Assembly: GCA_009823505.1 (NCBI GenBank)
Contig: VZQC01009956.1
Coordinates: forward strand, 1,763,080 to 1,827,079
Direction: 5' to 3'
From: Rhizomys pruinosus
Lineage: Eukaryota; Chordata; Mammalia; Rodentia; Spalacidae
DNA length: 64,000 bases
Shown: in pieces, positions 1-10,840 of the stretch
How positions within the stretch are numbered: the stretch's first letter is position 1
How the letters are laid out: every line of letters begins with the position of its first letter
The notes under the pieces: generated by a model
The model's database searches: none
Seen by the model: the letters and a program-made list of their open reading frames with translations, nothing else
Told to the model about the DNA's origin: nothing
Made by a program: the position numbers and the translations under genes

Positions 1-590
1 ATACAATCAGAGGGAATTCTCCCAAATTCCTTCTATGAAGCCAACATCACTCTATTACCAAAACCAGGCAAAGATCCAACTAAAAAGGAGAATTATAGAC
101 CCATCTCCCTCATGAACACAGATGCCAAAATTCTAAACAGAATACTGGCAAATCGCATACAGACCCACATCAAGAAGATCATCCATCATGACCAAGTTGG
201 ATTCATACCAGAGATGCAGGGATGGTTCAACATACGAAAATCAATAAACATCATCAAACACATAAATGGAATCAAAGACAAAAACCACACCATCATCTCA
301 ATTGATGCTGAAAAAGCCTTTGACAAAATCCAGCATCCCTTCATGCTTAAAGTCCTAGAAGGAATTGGATTGGAGGGATCATTCCTCAATGTAATCAAAG
401 CCATATACAGGAAACCCACAGCCAATATCATCCTAAATGGGGAAATGACAGAAACATTCCCTTTAAAGGTAGGAACCCTGCAAGGCTGCCCCCTATCACC
501 ACTCCTCTTCAACATAGTGCTTGAAACACTTGCTAGAGCAATAAGGCAAGAAAAGGATATTAAAGGAGTACTAATTGGAAAAGAGGAAGT
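1..590 (+). pseudogene. LINE-1 ORF2 reverse-transcriptase fragment
   Basis: The translation gives the fingers and palm of a LINE-1 reverse transcriptase. Motif A appears as DAEKAFDKI near 304-330 and motif B as [14 protein letters not shown] near 472-513. The fragment enters from outside the window and stops just before the FADD catalytic motif, where ERV-L leader sequence takes over at about 590. It is therefore a broken copy without a complete active site. The frame is open over the visible part, so the copy is not very old. In an intact element this enzyme copies LINE-1 RNA into DNA at the genomic nick. Confidence 0.93.
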
Positions 591-629
591 CAATTCTGTT
601 TTTCTAGAACCACTCCTGGTACCAGAATC
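591..629 (-). other. ERV-L leader remnant with Leu-tRNA primer-binding site
   Basis: On the minus strand this is the stretch that follows a 5' LTR. Bases 610-624 read TGGTACCAGGAGTGG on the minus strand, which fits the 3' end of leucine tRNA (UAA). Five bases separate it from the LTR. The same layout occurs in the intact ERV-L at 48527-48546. The leader is cut a few bases before the point where gag would start and is joined to LINE-1 across a shared TCAA. Confidence 0.8.
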
Positions 630-1100
630 TGTATTAGTCAGGGTTCTCTAAAGAAACAGAAGCAACAGGACGAATACATAGCTATATACAACTTTATTGA
701 TTTGCTCACGTGACAGAGCTCAAGGAGTCCAACAATACCTGTGCTGCACTGGAGAGGCTGAGAATCCAGGGAACTGCTCAGTCCACAAGGCTGGATGTCT
801 CAGTAGTCCCAATCTGGTGCTGAAGGCCCCATGGATTCTAGGAGATCTGCCAGTCTCAGTACACACTGGGATCCAAAGGGTTGATCACAGCAGCAAGACA
901 AGCTCACCAATGAGAGATGCAAGCCTGAGGAAAAAAGGGACCAGCTCCCTCTGCCATGGCCTTTTATACTGCCTGCTGGCAGAAGGTAACGCACATATTT
1001 GGAGTGGGCCATCTGGGTTAAGGTAGTCCAATCCAAAGATCCTTTTTCTCTTATTTAGTCCTTAGTCCAGTCAAGTTGACACTCAGGATTAACCATCACA
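630..1100 (-). mobile_element. ERV-L LTR (MT2-like), older copy
   Basis: This 471-bp LTR aligns end to end with the two LTRs of the intact provirus at 42463-42930 and 48547-49015 but carries many substitutions and small indels. On the minus strand it begins TGTGATGG and ends CTAATACA. A poly(A) signal lies in AACTTTATTG (plus-strand reading) near 690. No target-site duplication is visible. The left side continues into leader sequence, while the right side abuts pol-like sequence of a different, older ERV-L. It is either the edge of a truncated provirus or a recombination product. Confidence 0.88.
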
Positions 1101-1515
1101 TCCCCCAAGTGGGCTTCCAACTTTGTAAGGCACTCAGAAGTTAACATTACATCATCTATATAGTGGAATATCTTCAAGGTGGAAGGGTAACAAGGCCAGG
1201 TCTTGTAGCACCATCCTGTGACAAACAGTGAGGTGTGGAGATATTCTTAGGGAAGTACTCTGAAGTTCCACTTCTATCCATTCCAGGTGAATGCAAACTG
1301 GTCTTGGGCTTCAGCAGCTAAAGGGATACTGAAGAACATATTAACCAGGTCCACTACAAGATGAAAGGACCCGATTTCTTGTACCAGCTATTCTGTTAAG
1401 AGTGTAATGCTGGACACCACTGCGTGGATGTGAAGTACCAACTTATTTAACTCTCTGTAATATACAGTCATTCTCCAGGAGCCATCTGGCTTCCTAATAG
1501 TGTTGGACTCAAACT
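1101..1515 (-). pseudogene. Decayed ERV-L pol, RT region
   Basis: Read on the minus strand, the RT landmarks follow the order of the intact element's pol. The counterpart of the TVDYRKL segment lies near 1460-1500, the motif A region near 1330-1360, and the YIDD catalytic box near 1145-1175, where the plus strand reads ACATCATCTATATAGTGG. The frames are interrupted. Divergence from the intact copy is large, so this belongs to an older ERV-L lineage, probably the one whose protease and gag lie at 1881-4100. Confidence 0.65.
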
Positions 1516-1880
1516 GCCACACTCACAAGATTAACCAACGAGGAGCCACAAATTAATACGAAATTTATTTAATTTTCTGGTGCACCAGAACACAATTAAG
1601 AAAACTGACACATCAAGGGAGCCAATTTCTTGATGTGTCAGGGATGCAACCCATTCCACGCAGGGATGAGTGAGACCCCGACTGTCTGTTACAGAGACCT
1701 TTTAAAGCCAAAGCCACAAACTAGAGGAACTTGGTGGCATCATACATATACAGTTGCAAGGCTATAGAAACACAATGCAAGCAGTGGTGACCTTTAAGCT
1801 GATTGGTTGTGTTTAGCAGTGTGAAGTCCCTTGGAGAGGAATGGGCTTCTTAGGGAGTAGGAAGCACTCCTACAGGGCTG
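1516..1880 (-). mobile_element. Probable solo LTR inside the old ERV-L
   Basis: This block separates RT-like from protease-like ERV-L sequence. On the minus strand it starts near TGTAGGAGTGCTTCC, has a TATA-like TTTAAAAGG near 1698-1706, an AATAAA near 1560-1568, and ends near GTGTGGCA. Those are LTR-like features. Two inverted repeats sit next to the poly(A) signal: a perfect 16-base palindrome at 1575-1590 and 12-bp arms at 1606-1617 and 1629-1640. I found no clear target-site duplication and cannot name the family. Confidence 0.4.
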
Positions 1881-2544
1881 GGAAAGTACATCCTAACCTC
1901 AGGTAGCTCTGGGAACTAATAACTCAGGGTCAGACTGTATTCTTGTGGTTAAGGTAGTCATGGGAACCAGACCTGCTTCAACTAGAGAGTTGCTTAACTC
2001 TTTCTGACCTAGTCCTACCAATAGGCCATACTGGACTAGTGAAAGGGCTCTGGGTGAGGTGGATAGTCTCCACCCTGTATAGCTCCAATACGGTTTCTGT
2101 GATCTCATCTCAACCCCTAGGCAATCTATATTGTTGGATATTCACCACCCTTCTTACAGTGAGCAATTTGGCTCCCATTTTCCTCATCCCTGAGTAATTG
2201 CTTTCACTATTTCCACCCTCAATCAGAACTCAAGATATGTTTTATGCTGGGTCTGTTCTAGTAGGACACCCATCCCTTGAATGTTCTCTTGTAAAGGACA
2301 GATGCACACCTTGTTCTCCTGGGGGGAATGTAATTTGCCACCCCTAGAGTGCGTCTAGTACACCCATTTTGTTTTATCCCCATACCAGTCCACTGCCACC
2401 CATTAGCCCTGATGCTTGTTAGGGTTGCCATGAATCAAAGTGCACTATGCTCCAGTATCTACTTGAGCACACGTGTTTGTGTATTGGTGGGGGACCAATA
2501 AATTCTCAGTTCAACTTGGGGTCTAAGTTCAACCAGTATGGTCC
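1881..2544 (-). pseudogene. Decayed ERV-L protease region
   Basis: On the minus strand 2429-2462 translate to VDTGA, a stop codon, then CTLIHGN. This matches the aspartic-protease active site (DTG-S/A) at the place expected between gag and RT. The intact element has DTGS at the equivalent point. Frames are broken on both sides. The part 1881-2130 holds no motif I recognise. Confidence 0.55.
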
Positions 2545-3131
2545 TCACCCATAGGCAACCTTGGCCTTCTCTTTAGGGGAGTGGCTGGGGGTCTCCCATC
2601 CCATGCGACTGTCTTCCACTGGAATAAGTGGTGCTGCTGGAGTTACCAGCACCTCCTGGTTTCTGTTGTCTATCCCACTTGTGGCGAACTGGTGGTTTGT
2701 TCCAAGAGACCTCCATAAACTCACTAGCATAGTGGTTATTTTCCCTTTAATCTTGGCTCTGGCAATCACTTCTCTGAAAATCCAGCCACATCTGGGATTG
2801 GGAAACATGAAGGGGCCCTTCTTCATGGTTACTGCCCCTCTCAGCATCTACATGCTTTAGCACCTTGCATGTTTACATGTTGGTCCAAATCATTTAAGTC
2901 AGCTAAAATCTCTCCTGCATTATATGGATCGCACCCAACCCTGGGGCTCAGCACTGCCACCAAAGATCCATACCAGTCTTGGGTGTTTGTTGCATCAAAT
3001 TTTTTTGTGATTCTCTTGTTAAAAATTCTATCAGGGCCTGTGAATTGGACACCAAGCATTTCTTCTCTCATACACAGTTCCCTCAATAATGTCTGTCCTT
3101 CCTCTATGGTATTCCATTCTCTGGTATTCAT
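2545..3131 (-). pseudogene. Decayed ERV-L gag, capsid-like region
   Basis: Two overlapping minus-strand frames, 2841-3131 and 2545-2847, code for a capsid-like segment. One stretch reads WNTIEEGQTLLRELCMREEM and corresponds to the WLSIDEGIVRVRQMGMLEWI segment of the intact gag at residues 367-386. The same kind of segment is known from ERV-L gag and from the mouse restriction gene Fv1, which derives from ERV-L gag. The second frame may be the post-capsid region. The frame shifts near 2845. This is an old, inactive copy. Confidence 0.55.
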
Positions 3132-4370
3132 AGAAACCTCAGTTGGGGATAAAACACGTTTCTCTAATTACTCATATTAATCAATCAATTAGGAACAGAT
3201 TTTCCCCATATTGCCAAAGACAAGGAAGGCTCTGTGTGAAGGACGATAAATGGTTATATTTCTAAGTTTCTCTGTTTTCACAGCACTTAAAATGACTCTG
3301 TGTGCCCCCATTTCCCATAGCATCACAAGTCAGGTAATCAGGGGCTCCTTCATTTCCTGTTTGAGTCTTCCATAGTTCCAGCAGCCCTGGTGCTGAGTAT
3401 TCTCTGATTACATAGTGTCTTGCACAGGGTTGTTGATAAGACCCCACTCAGCATGTCAAACTATGGATTTTCCCTTTCTTTGAATTAAAGGTCAAACCTA
3501 AGGGGCGTTTTTCATTATCTCTAGGTCAATTCCTTCTCCATCACTACCTGGCTCTTCCCATGGAAATATTTTGGGATCCCAGAATGTGTCGTATATTATC
3601 ATTCTAATCTAAACGTTCTTTCAATTCTGACCTCCTAGCCATAAAAATCGGTATGATAAGAGCTCCGTCTCCGTCTCTCTTTTATCCAATTTACTGGCAA
3701 GGTTAGGGCACAGTATGGAGGAAGCCAGTCACTATCCCTCTCTTGCTCTAATTCTTCGCTTACACCTCAAGCTTCCCTCTGGGCTACCACCTCTGCCTCG
3801 GAGAGATATCTTCCCACCCCCATAGCAGTGCCTCTGCTGTTCCACACTGCTATCATAGCTCCTGGTTTGCTAATCCCTGTGCTTGCAAAGTTTGTTCTAA
3901 AGCTTCTGGCATTCTTAAAACATTTCAGGTTCTCTTCAGTTACAGGAATCTTTCCCCATAAACAAGGGAATTCCATCACTCTTGCTGAGTCCTCAGTTTG
4001 CCTATCCTGACAGCTACACCAGTTGTCACAGAGATTCCTCTTAGGATGTACCCACAAATGTGGTGTCCCACCTCTGCCATCCAAGGTCACCAGGCAAAAC
4101 AAGAAAAGGTTCTGGGAAATATCTGGAGAAGTTTACTCAGACATGCTTACAGAGTAAAGGGTACTAAAATATAATTTACAGGCAAAGCAGCAATTTCCCT
4201 CCCCTAATGTCTATCCAGTGTCCCAGCATGGACTTAGTGAATTCTGCCCAAGATGGCAAGAAAATACTACCACCGCATGGCTTACTTTTATATACGCTTT
4301 GACCCTCCCCTTTTTGTCAAGGTTGTCTGGCTGAATGAGCCAGGCTGTTGGCCTTCTGCCCCCCCTTCCT
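3132..4370 (-). mobile_element. Probable 5' part of the old ERV-L
   Basis: The strand and position are right for gag N-terminus, leader and 5' LTR of the element that supplies the gag at 2545-3131. Minus-strand reading 3767-4102 has no stops but shows no domain I recognise. I could not fix LTR borders or a primer site. The assignment is by position only. Confidence 0.35.
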
Positions 4371-5410
4371 TCAGAAGAACCAGTGAAATTCATAATCTTA
4401 GAGATGTGGGAGCTTTTGGACAGGAGAAAGCATTGGATGCATGAGAAAATATTGAACATCAAAAAAACATCCTGTTCAGTGGACTGTCCAATTACAGTGA
4501 TACAAATAGAGAATGCAGGGGAAGCCTTACCAGGAGAATGCATAAAGTAGAAGATAGCATATCAAAACTGGAAGATAATGTAGAGGAACCAGAATACTCA
4601 ATGAAATTAAAAAAAAAAAAACAAGAAAGCAATATCCAGGAAGTTTGAGCCTAAATAACCAGAAAAAAAGAGAAAGTATTGAAAGCTGCAAGAAAAAAGT
4701 AAAATAGAAAGGAAAACCTTGAAGAATTTCTGCTACTTCTCAATGGAAAGTTTAAGTGTCAGAAGAAAGTGGAGCAATGAGCCAAACATCTAAAATACCA
4801 CAGATGAAGACCCAGTCCACTTTACCCAGAAAATTTTCTGCCATAGTTGAAGGATAAAGAAAAGCATCCTATGATATAAAGAAGCTAAAATAACTCATTC
4901 ATGTCCCCCAATGAACTCTCCTGAGAATACTGAAAAACAATGTTACAGACTGAAGACTGAAATTAAAATAGATTAAGAGGCGAGAAAAATAAAACTAATG
5001 AAGCTATAATCACTGTAACACAAAGGAACAATAGAACAGGAAAAATGACAGTAATTAACATACATCTTTGCATAATAAGTCAAAGATAAATAGTCTAAAC
5101 TTCCCAAACTCCACAAATGAAAAAAAAAAAAAACACAGGTCGTTTGAATGGGTTAAGACACAAATCCATCTACTGTTGCATGCAAGAAAATTATTTACCT
5201 TCAGGGATAAGCACAACCTCAGAGTGAAGGGTTAGAAAAGTTTTACAAGCAAATGGACAAAAGGACAGGCAAGTATTGTTATCTTAATATATGACAAACA
5301 TATTTCAAACTAAAATTAATGAGAATAGACAAATAAGGACATTTCATTCTGATTGAAGTAAAATTAATCAAGAAAACTTATAGTCCTAAACATTTATGCA
5401 CCAATTTTGG
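4371..5410 (+). pseudogene. Old LINE-1 fragment, ORF1 end to ORF2 endonuclease start
   Basis: The order matches the plus-strand LINE-1 at 61263-62760. ORF1 coiled-coil and C-terminal remnants lie at 4380-4900, an A-rich inter-ORF region follows, and ORF2 endonuclease remnants lie at 5090-5410 (compare 62480-62780). Many stops and indels are present. It ends sharply where the class II ERV LTR starts at 5411. Confidence 0.75.
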
Positions 5411-6100
5411 TGTAGGAACCTTCTCTTGCTACAAGCAGGTACATTGCAGTCCTGTTAAGGGGAGGGAAGCAGTGGCTGCCTGCAGCCACTGCTGGGAAGC
5501 TGACACCTTGGGACATATTTCAGCTGGCCACTTTTGAAACCTGAGCTGGGAGATACTTCCAAACCCAGGTCCTTAGCCTGGGAAATGAAATGCTTCCCAT
5601 CTGGCCTTGTCCAGTCACCTATCCAGAAACTGGTAGCCTCTAGATAATTTCAGACTGATGGTTGATGGCCTATCTTCAGCCTACACCAACAACAACTCAC
5701 TCTCCCCAGAGCACATGACCCACTTGCCTTCCATCTAGCCCCATGGTAGCATACCAGGTTGGTGGTCTGATGGACCCCTATCCAGCCCACTAGCAACTGA
5801 CACTCGAGGTTCAGGCATGCTGCAGCCGGTATATGCACAAAAGTAGTAGATCTGGGAACTTTGGCTTGATGGTAATGGAAAATCCATTTCATTGAATACT
5901 GCGAGTCACATTTATAAGCAAAATGTCATCTCTCAGGGCCAATCCCATACCCCTTCATCAGACCCCCCTGTATAAATCACCCATTACCACTCCACCCAGC
6001 ATCATGGGGACAGAACCTACTGTCTCATGGGGTGGGGTCTGGGAAGACTCCTCACTTCCACTTTATATCCCTTGGAGATGCTAGCTGAAAATTTTATTTT
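5411..6100 (-). mobile_element. Class II ERV (mys-like) element I, left LTR
   Basis: This block is repeated, diverged but collinear, at 15553-16206 and begins with TGTAGG. Similarity between the two ends at about AGCTGAAAA, which sets the inner edge. With the internal region to its right, this is the 3' LTR of a minus-strand element. A reverse poly(A)-like region (CATTTCATTGAATAC) lies near 5885-5900. The mys-like label is an inference from the betaretrovirus-like RT of the related element at 33735-34309 and from the rodent setting. Confidence 0.65.
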
Positions 6101-8090
6101 TTTTCGGTGAAGCAGGTGAGTCCATTGGGGAGGTTGGCAACATGAAGGAACCTGAGCTTTGAATGGCCAGTAGTTCAAGCCTGTATTGAGCACCAGGTTG
6201 TGGTAGGCCAGGCCTAAGTTTTTATTTTTTACACTAAAACAAATTTATGCCCCAAAATCCAAACTTGAAGTGAACTAATTGTCAAACTCAAGCAATGAAT
6301 GTAAGAAATCTTCATGCAAAACCAATTAGCAGGCACCTATGTCTAAATTTTGTATAACCCAGGGTCCCCATAGTCCAATTGGTGAGAATTGTATGCACAA
6401 GAATGTTGATCAAATAAGAGTCCAGTCTATATTGGTGTAATCTCACAATTTATCCCAATCTCCTCAGCCCTTATATTCTACCACACCCTTTCTTCCACGT
6501 CTCATCCCTAGGCTATGAGGACAAGAGGCAAAAGAGAGTGAGAAGCCAAATAGTTCTTTTTTCTTTTGAGTGTTACTTTGGACTCTGGTTTGATCAGGCA
6601 GTTTCCTTTCACTGGTTGGCAACTTATCCATGGATCCTATTTTATTTCTCCTAACAAAACACAAACAGTGAAAGGTATAGGCTTTTAAACAGTATTATTT
6701 ATTAGGACAAGTTACTCTGTGGACACAGACACAAATGTTTAAATGGTATGTTAGGTTATATATTATGACTTCCCTGTAAGGGATTATGTTTTCACTGTGG
6801 CTTGTAACAAGATTATGACATCAGTTCTGAGCCATTCCTCCTAGGGAAGAGTCAAATAATTCTTGGGCTGTACAAATATTTGGCTGCCACTGGCTGCACA
6901 ATAGCTCTAGGCAAATAATGTGTAACTGAGGAGTCTTGTTCAAATTGAGACCATTTTTCTTCTCTCCAGTGGCCTTTGGAAATGTTCTCTGGCATCCTGG
7001 AGACCAACTGTCCACTTGTTAATGCCATCTCTGTGCATCCTTTCTAATCTTACATAAGGGCTTCAGCAGCAGGACCTTACTTCCACGTATTTACTCCATG
7101 CCCCAATTTCGTAGGCAAATAGCCTTTATTTTGGGTGAGCCGAATCCCCTAGCCAACACTCCTCAGCAGAATGATTCATTGCTGGTATTAAAGCTTTCCT
7201 CTATTAATGTATTTTTTTAACAATAAAGCCTTTAAAGATTTTACAATTACATCTAACTCTGAAGGAATTTTCTTTAAAAATTTTTTATACCAATTAGCCA
7301 ATTAAAGAAGCCAGCTATACCTGTTCTATAAGAAATTACTACCATAACATTATTATTATTATTACTATTATTAACATTATTAATTATTATATATAATATA
7401 ACATTATTAATATTATTAACACCATAACACGTGGCTTTCATTTATAGCTAGGGAATGACTTCATTACCATCATATTTTTCTTTTTACTGTAAGAAGGAGA
7501 TGTAGGAAGGTTTCTCATATCAAAGATTATCAGCATATGTAAAATAGGTTTAATTAAGATAAAACATAAACAGTTTAAATTAAAATAGAGAGATGCCTAA
7601 TAACCATGACTCAAGTAGCCTGAGAGTTCTCTTCTTCTTGATGTTACTTGGCCCATCCTGTAAAGTCCAAGGACAGACATTTCTCAGGCATCCAGGTTGA
7701 TAGCATTTTTACCTGTAAGAACACACAAGTTTTTACCAAAATTTGTTTTACAACTTTAAAATTTAAAAAATTGACAAAAGTTTAAAAGAGTTTTACTGCA
7801 TCCCAGAGGGAGCCCTATACCCCCTTTTAATTTTTATATTTTGACCTATAATTTTTTAAAGGCAGTTGTACAAACAGGAACTAAACTGGAAAGGTTCATT
7901 AAATTTATCCAAGGTGTCTATCATTGGACTGTATATTGTTGATTTAGGAAGGCAAAACATAGTTCTTTCAATTAAATTATCCTGTAGGTAAAAGAAATGT
8001 TACAGGTAATACTGTATAATAGAAAAATATGGAGAACATCTGTGTACATTTAATCCCAAAGCTGCTACAGGAGATCTAGTACACTTTAAA
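6101..8090 (-). mobile_element. Class II ERV element I, internal region (first part)
   Basis: No long open frame remains. Collinear similarity to 17030-18500, 32213-33480 and 49196-50300 shows one dispersed family; for example AATTAGCAGGCA near 6325 recurs near 17220. The stretch 7560-7700 matches 18340-18460 and 33140-33240. An ATT-rich microsatellite lies at about 7340-7425. No env was recognised. Confidence 0.6.
7340..7425. repeat. ATT/AT-rich simple repeat
   Basis: The stretch is dominated by imperfect ATT and ATA units inside the internal region of class II ERV element I. Confidence 0.8.
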
Positions 8091-8100
8091 AGTACAGCAA

Positions 8101-8254
8101 TGGGCCAGGCGTGGTGGTGCACGCCTTTAATCCTAGCACTTGGGAGGCAGAGGCAGGCGGATCTTTGTGAGTTCAAGGCCAGCCTGGTCTACAGAGTGAG
8201 TTCCAGGACAGCTGGAGCTACAGGGAGACCCTGTCTTGAAAAAAAAAAAAAAAA
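8101..8254 (+). mobile_element. B1 SINE
   Basis: A full B1 with the usual start (GGCCAGGCGTGGTGG), the Pol III B-box region (GAGTTCAAGGCCAGCCTGG) and an A-tail. The target-site duplication AGTACAGCAA lies at 8091-8100 and again at 8255-8264. An ERVK-type provirus later used the last six bases of the right copy as its own insertion site. Confidence 0.95.
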
Positions 8255-8264
8255 AGTACAGCAA

Positions 8265-8770
8265 TGTTGGGCCTGCTTTTGGGCCTGCTTTGTCTTGGCC
8301 CATGAGGCCCTTGGCAACTTCTTGAGCCTGCTACACCTTAAAGGAAGTCAGGCAGCCGGGCCAGGCTTGTTTACACCTGAGGGGCCCTTAACAGCTAGCC
8401 TTAAGGAAACAAGACCTCAGCCAAAGGAAGTAAAGTAGGCAGGCCAGCTGGTCCTAAGTAAACAATAGCGGACTAAAGGAACTAAACAAGACGGGGCTAA
8501 AGGAAGTAAGGTAGGCACAGCCAGGGTTGTTTTGAAACTTTCCCATTGGCTCTAGCTATTTGACCTTTAAGATGATTGGTTGTTCCCTTGTGGTCTTTGC
8601 CTTTATAAGCCACTGCCTGATGCAATAAAGTGAGTTCTTGCTTTAATGTGACTCCCGGCCCCCCATGTGGTTCTTTTCGGGTCATCAACACTCGCCATCC
8701 CACTCAGCCCCGGAGGAGAGACAGGCTGGCCCAGATCTCCTCTCTGCCCTACCTGCTGGAGGACCCACCA
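8265..8770 (+). mobile_element. ERVK-type 5' LTR
   Basis: It starts TGTTGGGCC and ends CCACCA. It carries an extra GGGCCTGCTTTT unit near 8269-8292 that the 3' LTR lacks, which is a small tandem duplication. It also keeps a short CCCATTGGCT-type stretch near 8541 that is deleted in the 3' LTR. Confidence 0.92.
8604..8629 (+). promoter_or_regulatory. LTR TATA box and poly(A) signal
   Basis: TATAA lies at 8604-8608 and AATAAA at 8624-8629 in the 5' LTR. The same pair is present in the 3' LTR near 12726-12752. The order is compressed, with only about 15 bases between them, so R would be very short if this TATA is used. Confidence 0.65.
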
Positions 8771-8773
8771 GAC

Positions 8774-8791
8774 TGGCACCCAATGTGGGGC
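8774..8791 (+). other. Primer-binding site, lysine tRNA type
   Basis: TGGCACCCAATGTGGGGC follows the 5' LTR after three bases. It differs at two positions from the standard Lys-1,2 primer site TGGCGCCCAACGTGGGGC. Both differences are CpG-decay-type transitions. Confidence 0.9.
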
Positions 8792-8990
8792 ACCGTGGTG
8801 CCCCGTTTGAGGACAGTTTCCTTCGCGATGTTCGCTGACGGGCCATTCGGTCTGCGGGTGAGTGTACCTCCATAAATTATGGAGAAGTCTCCTTCCAAGC
8901 CTAACTCTGCCCTAGAAACTCTCTGAGTTCAAGAGTAGAGACTTAAAAAGGAGAGATCCCTCCTCTGGTGGCTTTCCCTGGCAGTCGGAA

Positions 8991-9428
8991 ATGGGACAGG
9001 AGCAGTGTCCCCTCGGGCCTGCCTGGACCCCACAGACGCTATGCCACACCTCCCTTGGCCTCCAAAAAGGCCTCAAAAGGTCCACCTCCAAGGGAGCGAG
9101 ACATATCAGGCCTCCTCTGGGGGCACTCTCAGCCCTGAAGGGTTACTTCCCCCCTCAGCCTTCAAAAAAGGCCTCAGAATTAACTCCAGACAGGGTGCCC
9201 GAGCTCTTGGCAACCCCAACCCCTTTATCCTCCCCTTGTAGCATCAAAGCCTGCCTTGAAGCCTGGGCTCCAGCTCCTAAGAGAAGGCCCGGCTTCCACC
9301 TTATGGCCACAGTTCAGGTGGCGAAGGTCACAGAGGCTGGATGGATAGGCTTGCCCATGGAACAAGCAAGCTCAAGCTCTTTTTGCTGCAAACCTTCCAC
9401 AGAGGCGCTCATTTGTAAATTTGCATAG
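8991..9428 (+). pseudogene. Possible gag start of the ERVK-type element
   Basis: An open frame of 145 codons starts MGQE, about 200 bases after the primer site. A glycine at position 2 is the usual myristoylation signal of betaretroviral matrix proteins. The rest is proline-rich with no domain I recognise, and it stops before a capsid could be encoded. It may be a truncated gag or a chance open frame in the leader. Confidence 0.35.
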
Positions 9429-9607
9429 GCAGGCTTGGGTTGTAGAGGCAACTCTAATGTGCTTTTAAAAAGTCCCCCTTAAAAATTTTTCTGTACATAG
9501 TGTTAAATAGTGTAACATAGTGCTTAATTCTGCTAAAGTTTCCTTTTGTCTGCTAAACTTCCTCCAAGATCTTTTCTAGAGACCAGTCTTCTTGTAAATT
9601 CCAGGCT

Positions 9608-9722
9608 TTTAGAGCCTGGCTTGATGGCCCAGGCCTTTGATCCAAGTGGATGCCTGTGAGTTCAAGGCCAGCCTAGTCTACCAGGGTGGCTCCAACTGTG
9701 GGCACGCTCTGCCTTGAAAAGA
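9608..9722 (+). mobile_element. Degenerate B1 SINE
   Basis: A diverged B1 core (GAGTTCAAGGCCAGCCTAG near 9658-9676) with the first and last thirds worn. It lies within the ERVK-type internal region and so inserted after that lineage formed. Confidence 0.7.
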
Positions 9723-10840
9723 CCATAGACAAAATATGAAGCTTTTCCGTTTGTAGCTGTTTGTAAATACTCTGGTTAATCTGGCCCAATGTTTGTTCTG
9801 TGCCCCTCTCCTGCTAAAGAGAGGATGGCTGGTGGGGGAGGGGCTGGCTTTACAGTATTCTGTGTTTCACTTGGAAGCATAAAGTCTCTGGCAAGAGCCC
9901 AGGGCAGTGCTTCATCTTTCATTGTGTTTTAAAGGTGCAGCTTTGATTAGACAGACTGAAAATGACCTTCTCTCATTGAGTATAAAACAATAATGTGAAT
10001 TTCTTCCCACAGATTGATCTCATGACTTTTTTCCTTTGTACATATGTTTGTGTATGCTTGTATGTATGTGTGTGTGCACACATATGTGTATGGATGTATG
10101 AGTATTTTGTTTTAATCCCTATAACTTTCTAAACTCCTGAGTTTTAAAAGGTCAACTATAATTCACTTTACAGATTCAATCTATACAAAACTTGGTTTAT
10201 TCCCTTTGGTATTAACAATCTTTAATTAGATTTATGTAAATGTTAATATGCATTGTACAATTCTAAAAAGCCTCCAAGCTGGAGCTGGCCCCTCCAACTC
10301 AGATGCAGCTCTATTAATTAGTTAAACTTCTATGTTCATTTGTGTAATTTACTTGTCTTGGTTAAAAAATTACTGATTGTACAAATGCTGTTACACTTAG
10401 CTACTTTATGAGTGTATGGTACCACTATCACCTACACTCCCTCAATGCCTGAGACAAAAACTAACATTGTTTCTAAGCAATAATCTTATTTTAATTTATA
10501 ATTTAAAGTATGGTTAAATGTGTATTGTAAAACATTTAACAACTAAGAAAGCATCTTTAAAACAGGGTTTTGTGCCAGGCCTGGAGGAAACCACCTCCAA
10601 GGACAGAAAGGAAAATGCTTGTTATAAACCCACTTTATAAGATTTATAGTGATATGTTTGAAATAAGTGTTATACATTTATATAGAGGTATTTCAGTAGA
10701 GATTTATACAGAAATACAAATAAATAAATATAAGTTAATGGACTTCATTTCTCTGAAGTCACAGTCTAGTAAAAGAAGTTTAAGGAACTTCTTGCTGTTG
10801 TCCTAACACTAGACTCTATACCCGAGCCCTTTAACCTATT
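9723..10840 (+). mobile_element. ERVK-type internal region, non-coding
   Basis: This AT-rich stretch has a short TG/TATG-rich run near 10040-10115. I see no retroviral domain. The 78-codon frame at 10570-10806 has low-complexity composition and no recognisable motif. Confidence 0.5.

Noticed and set aside
8100..8438. 112-codon plus-strand frame.
   Set aside because: It is B1 plus LTR sequence read through; no protein is implied.
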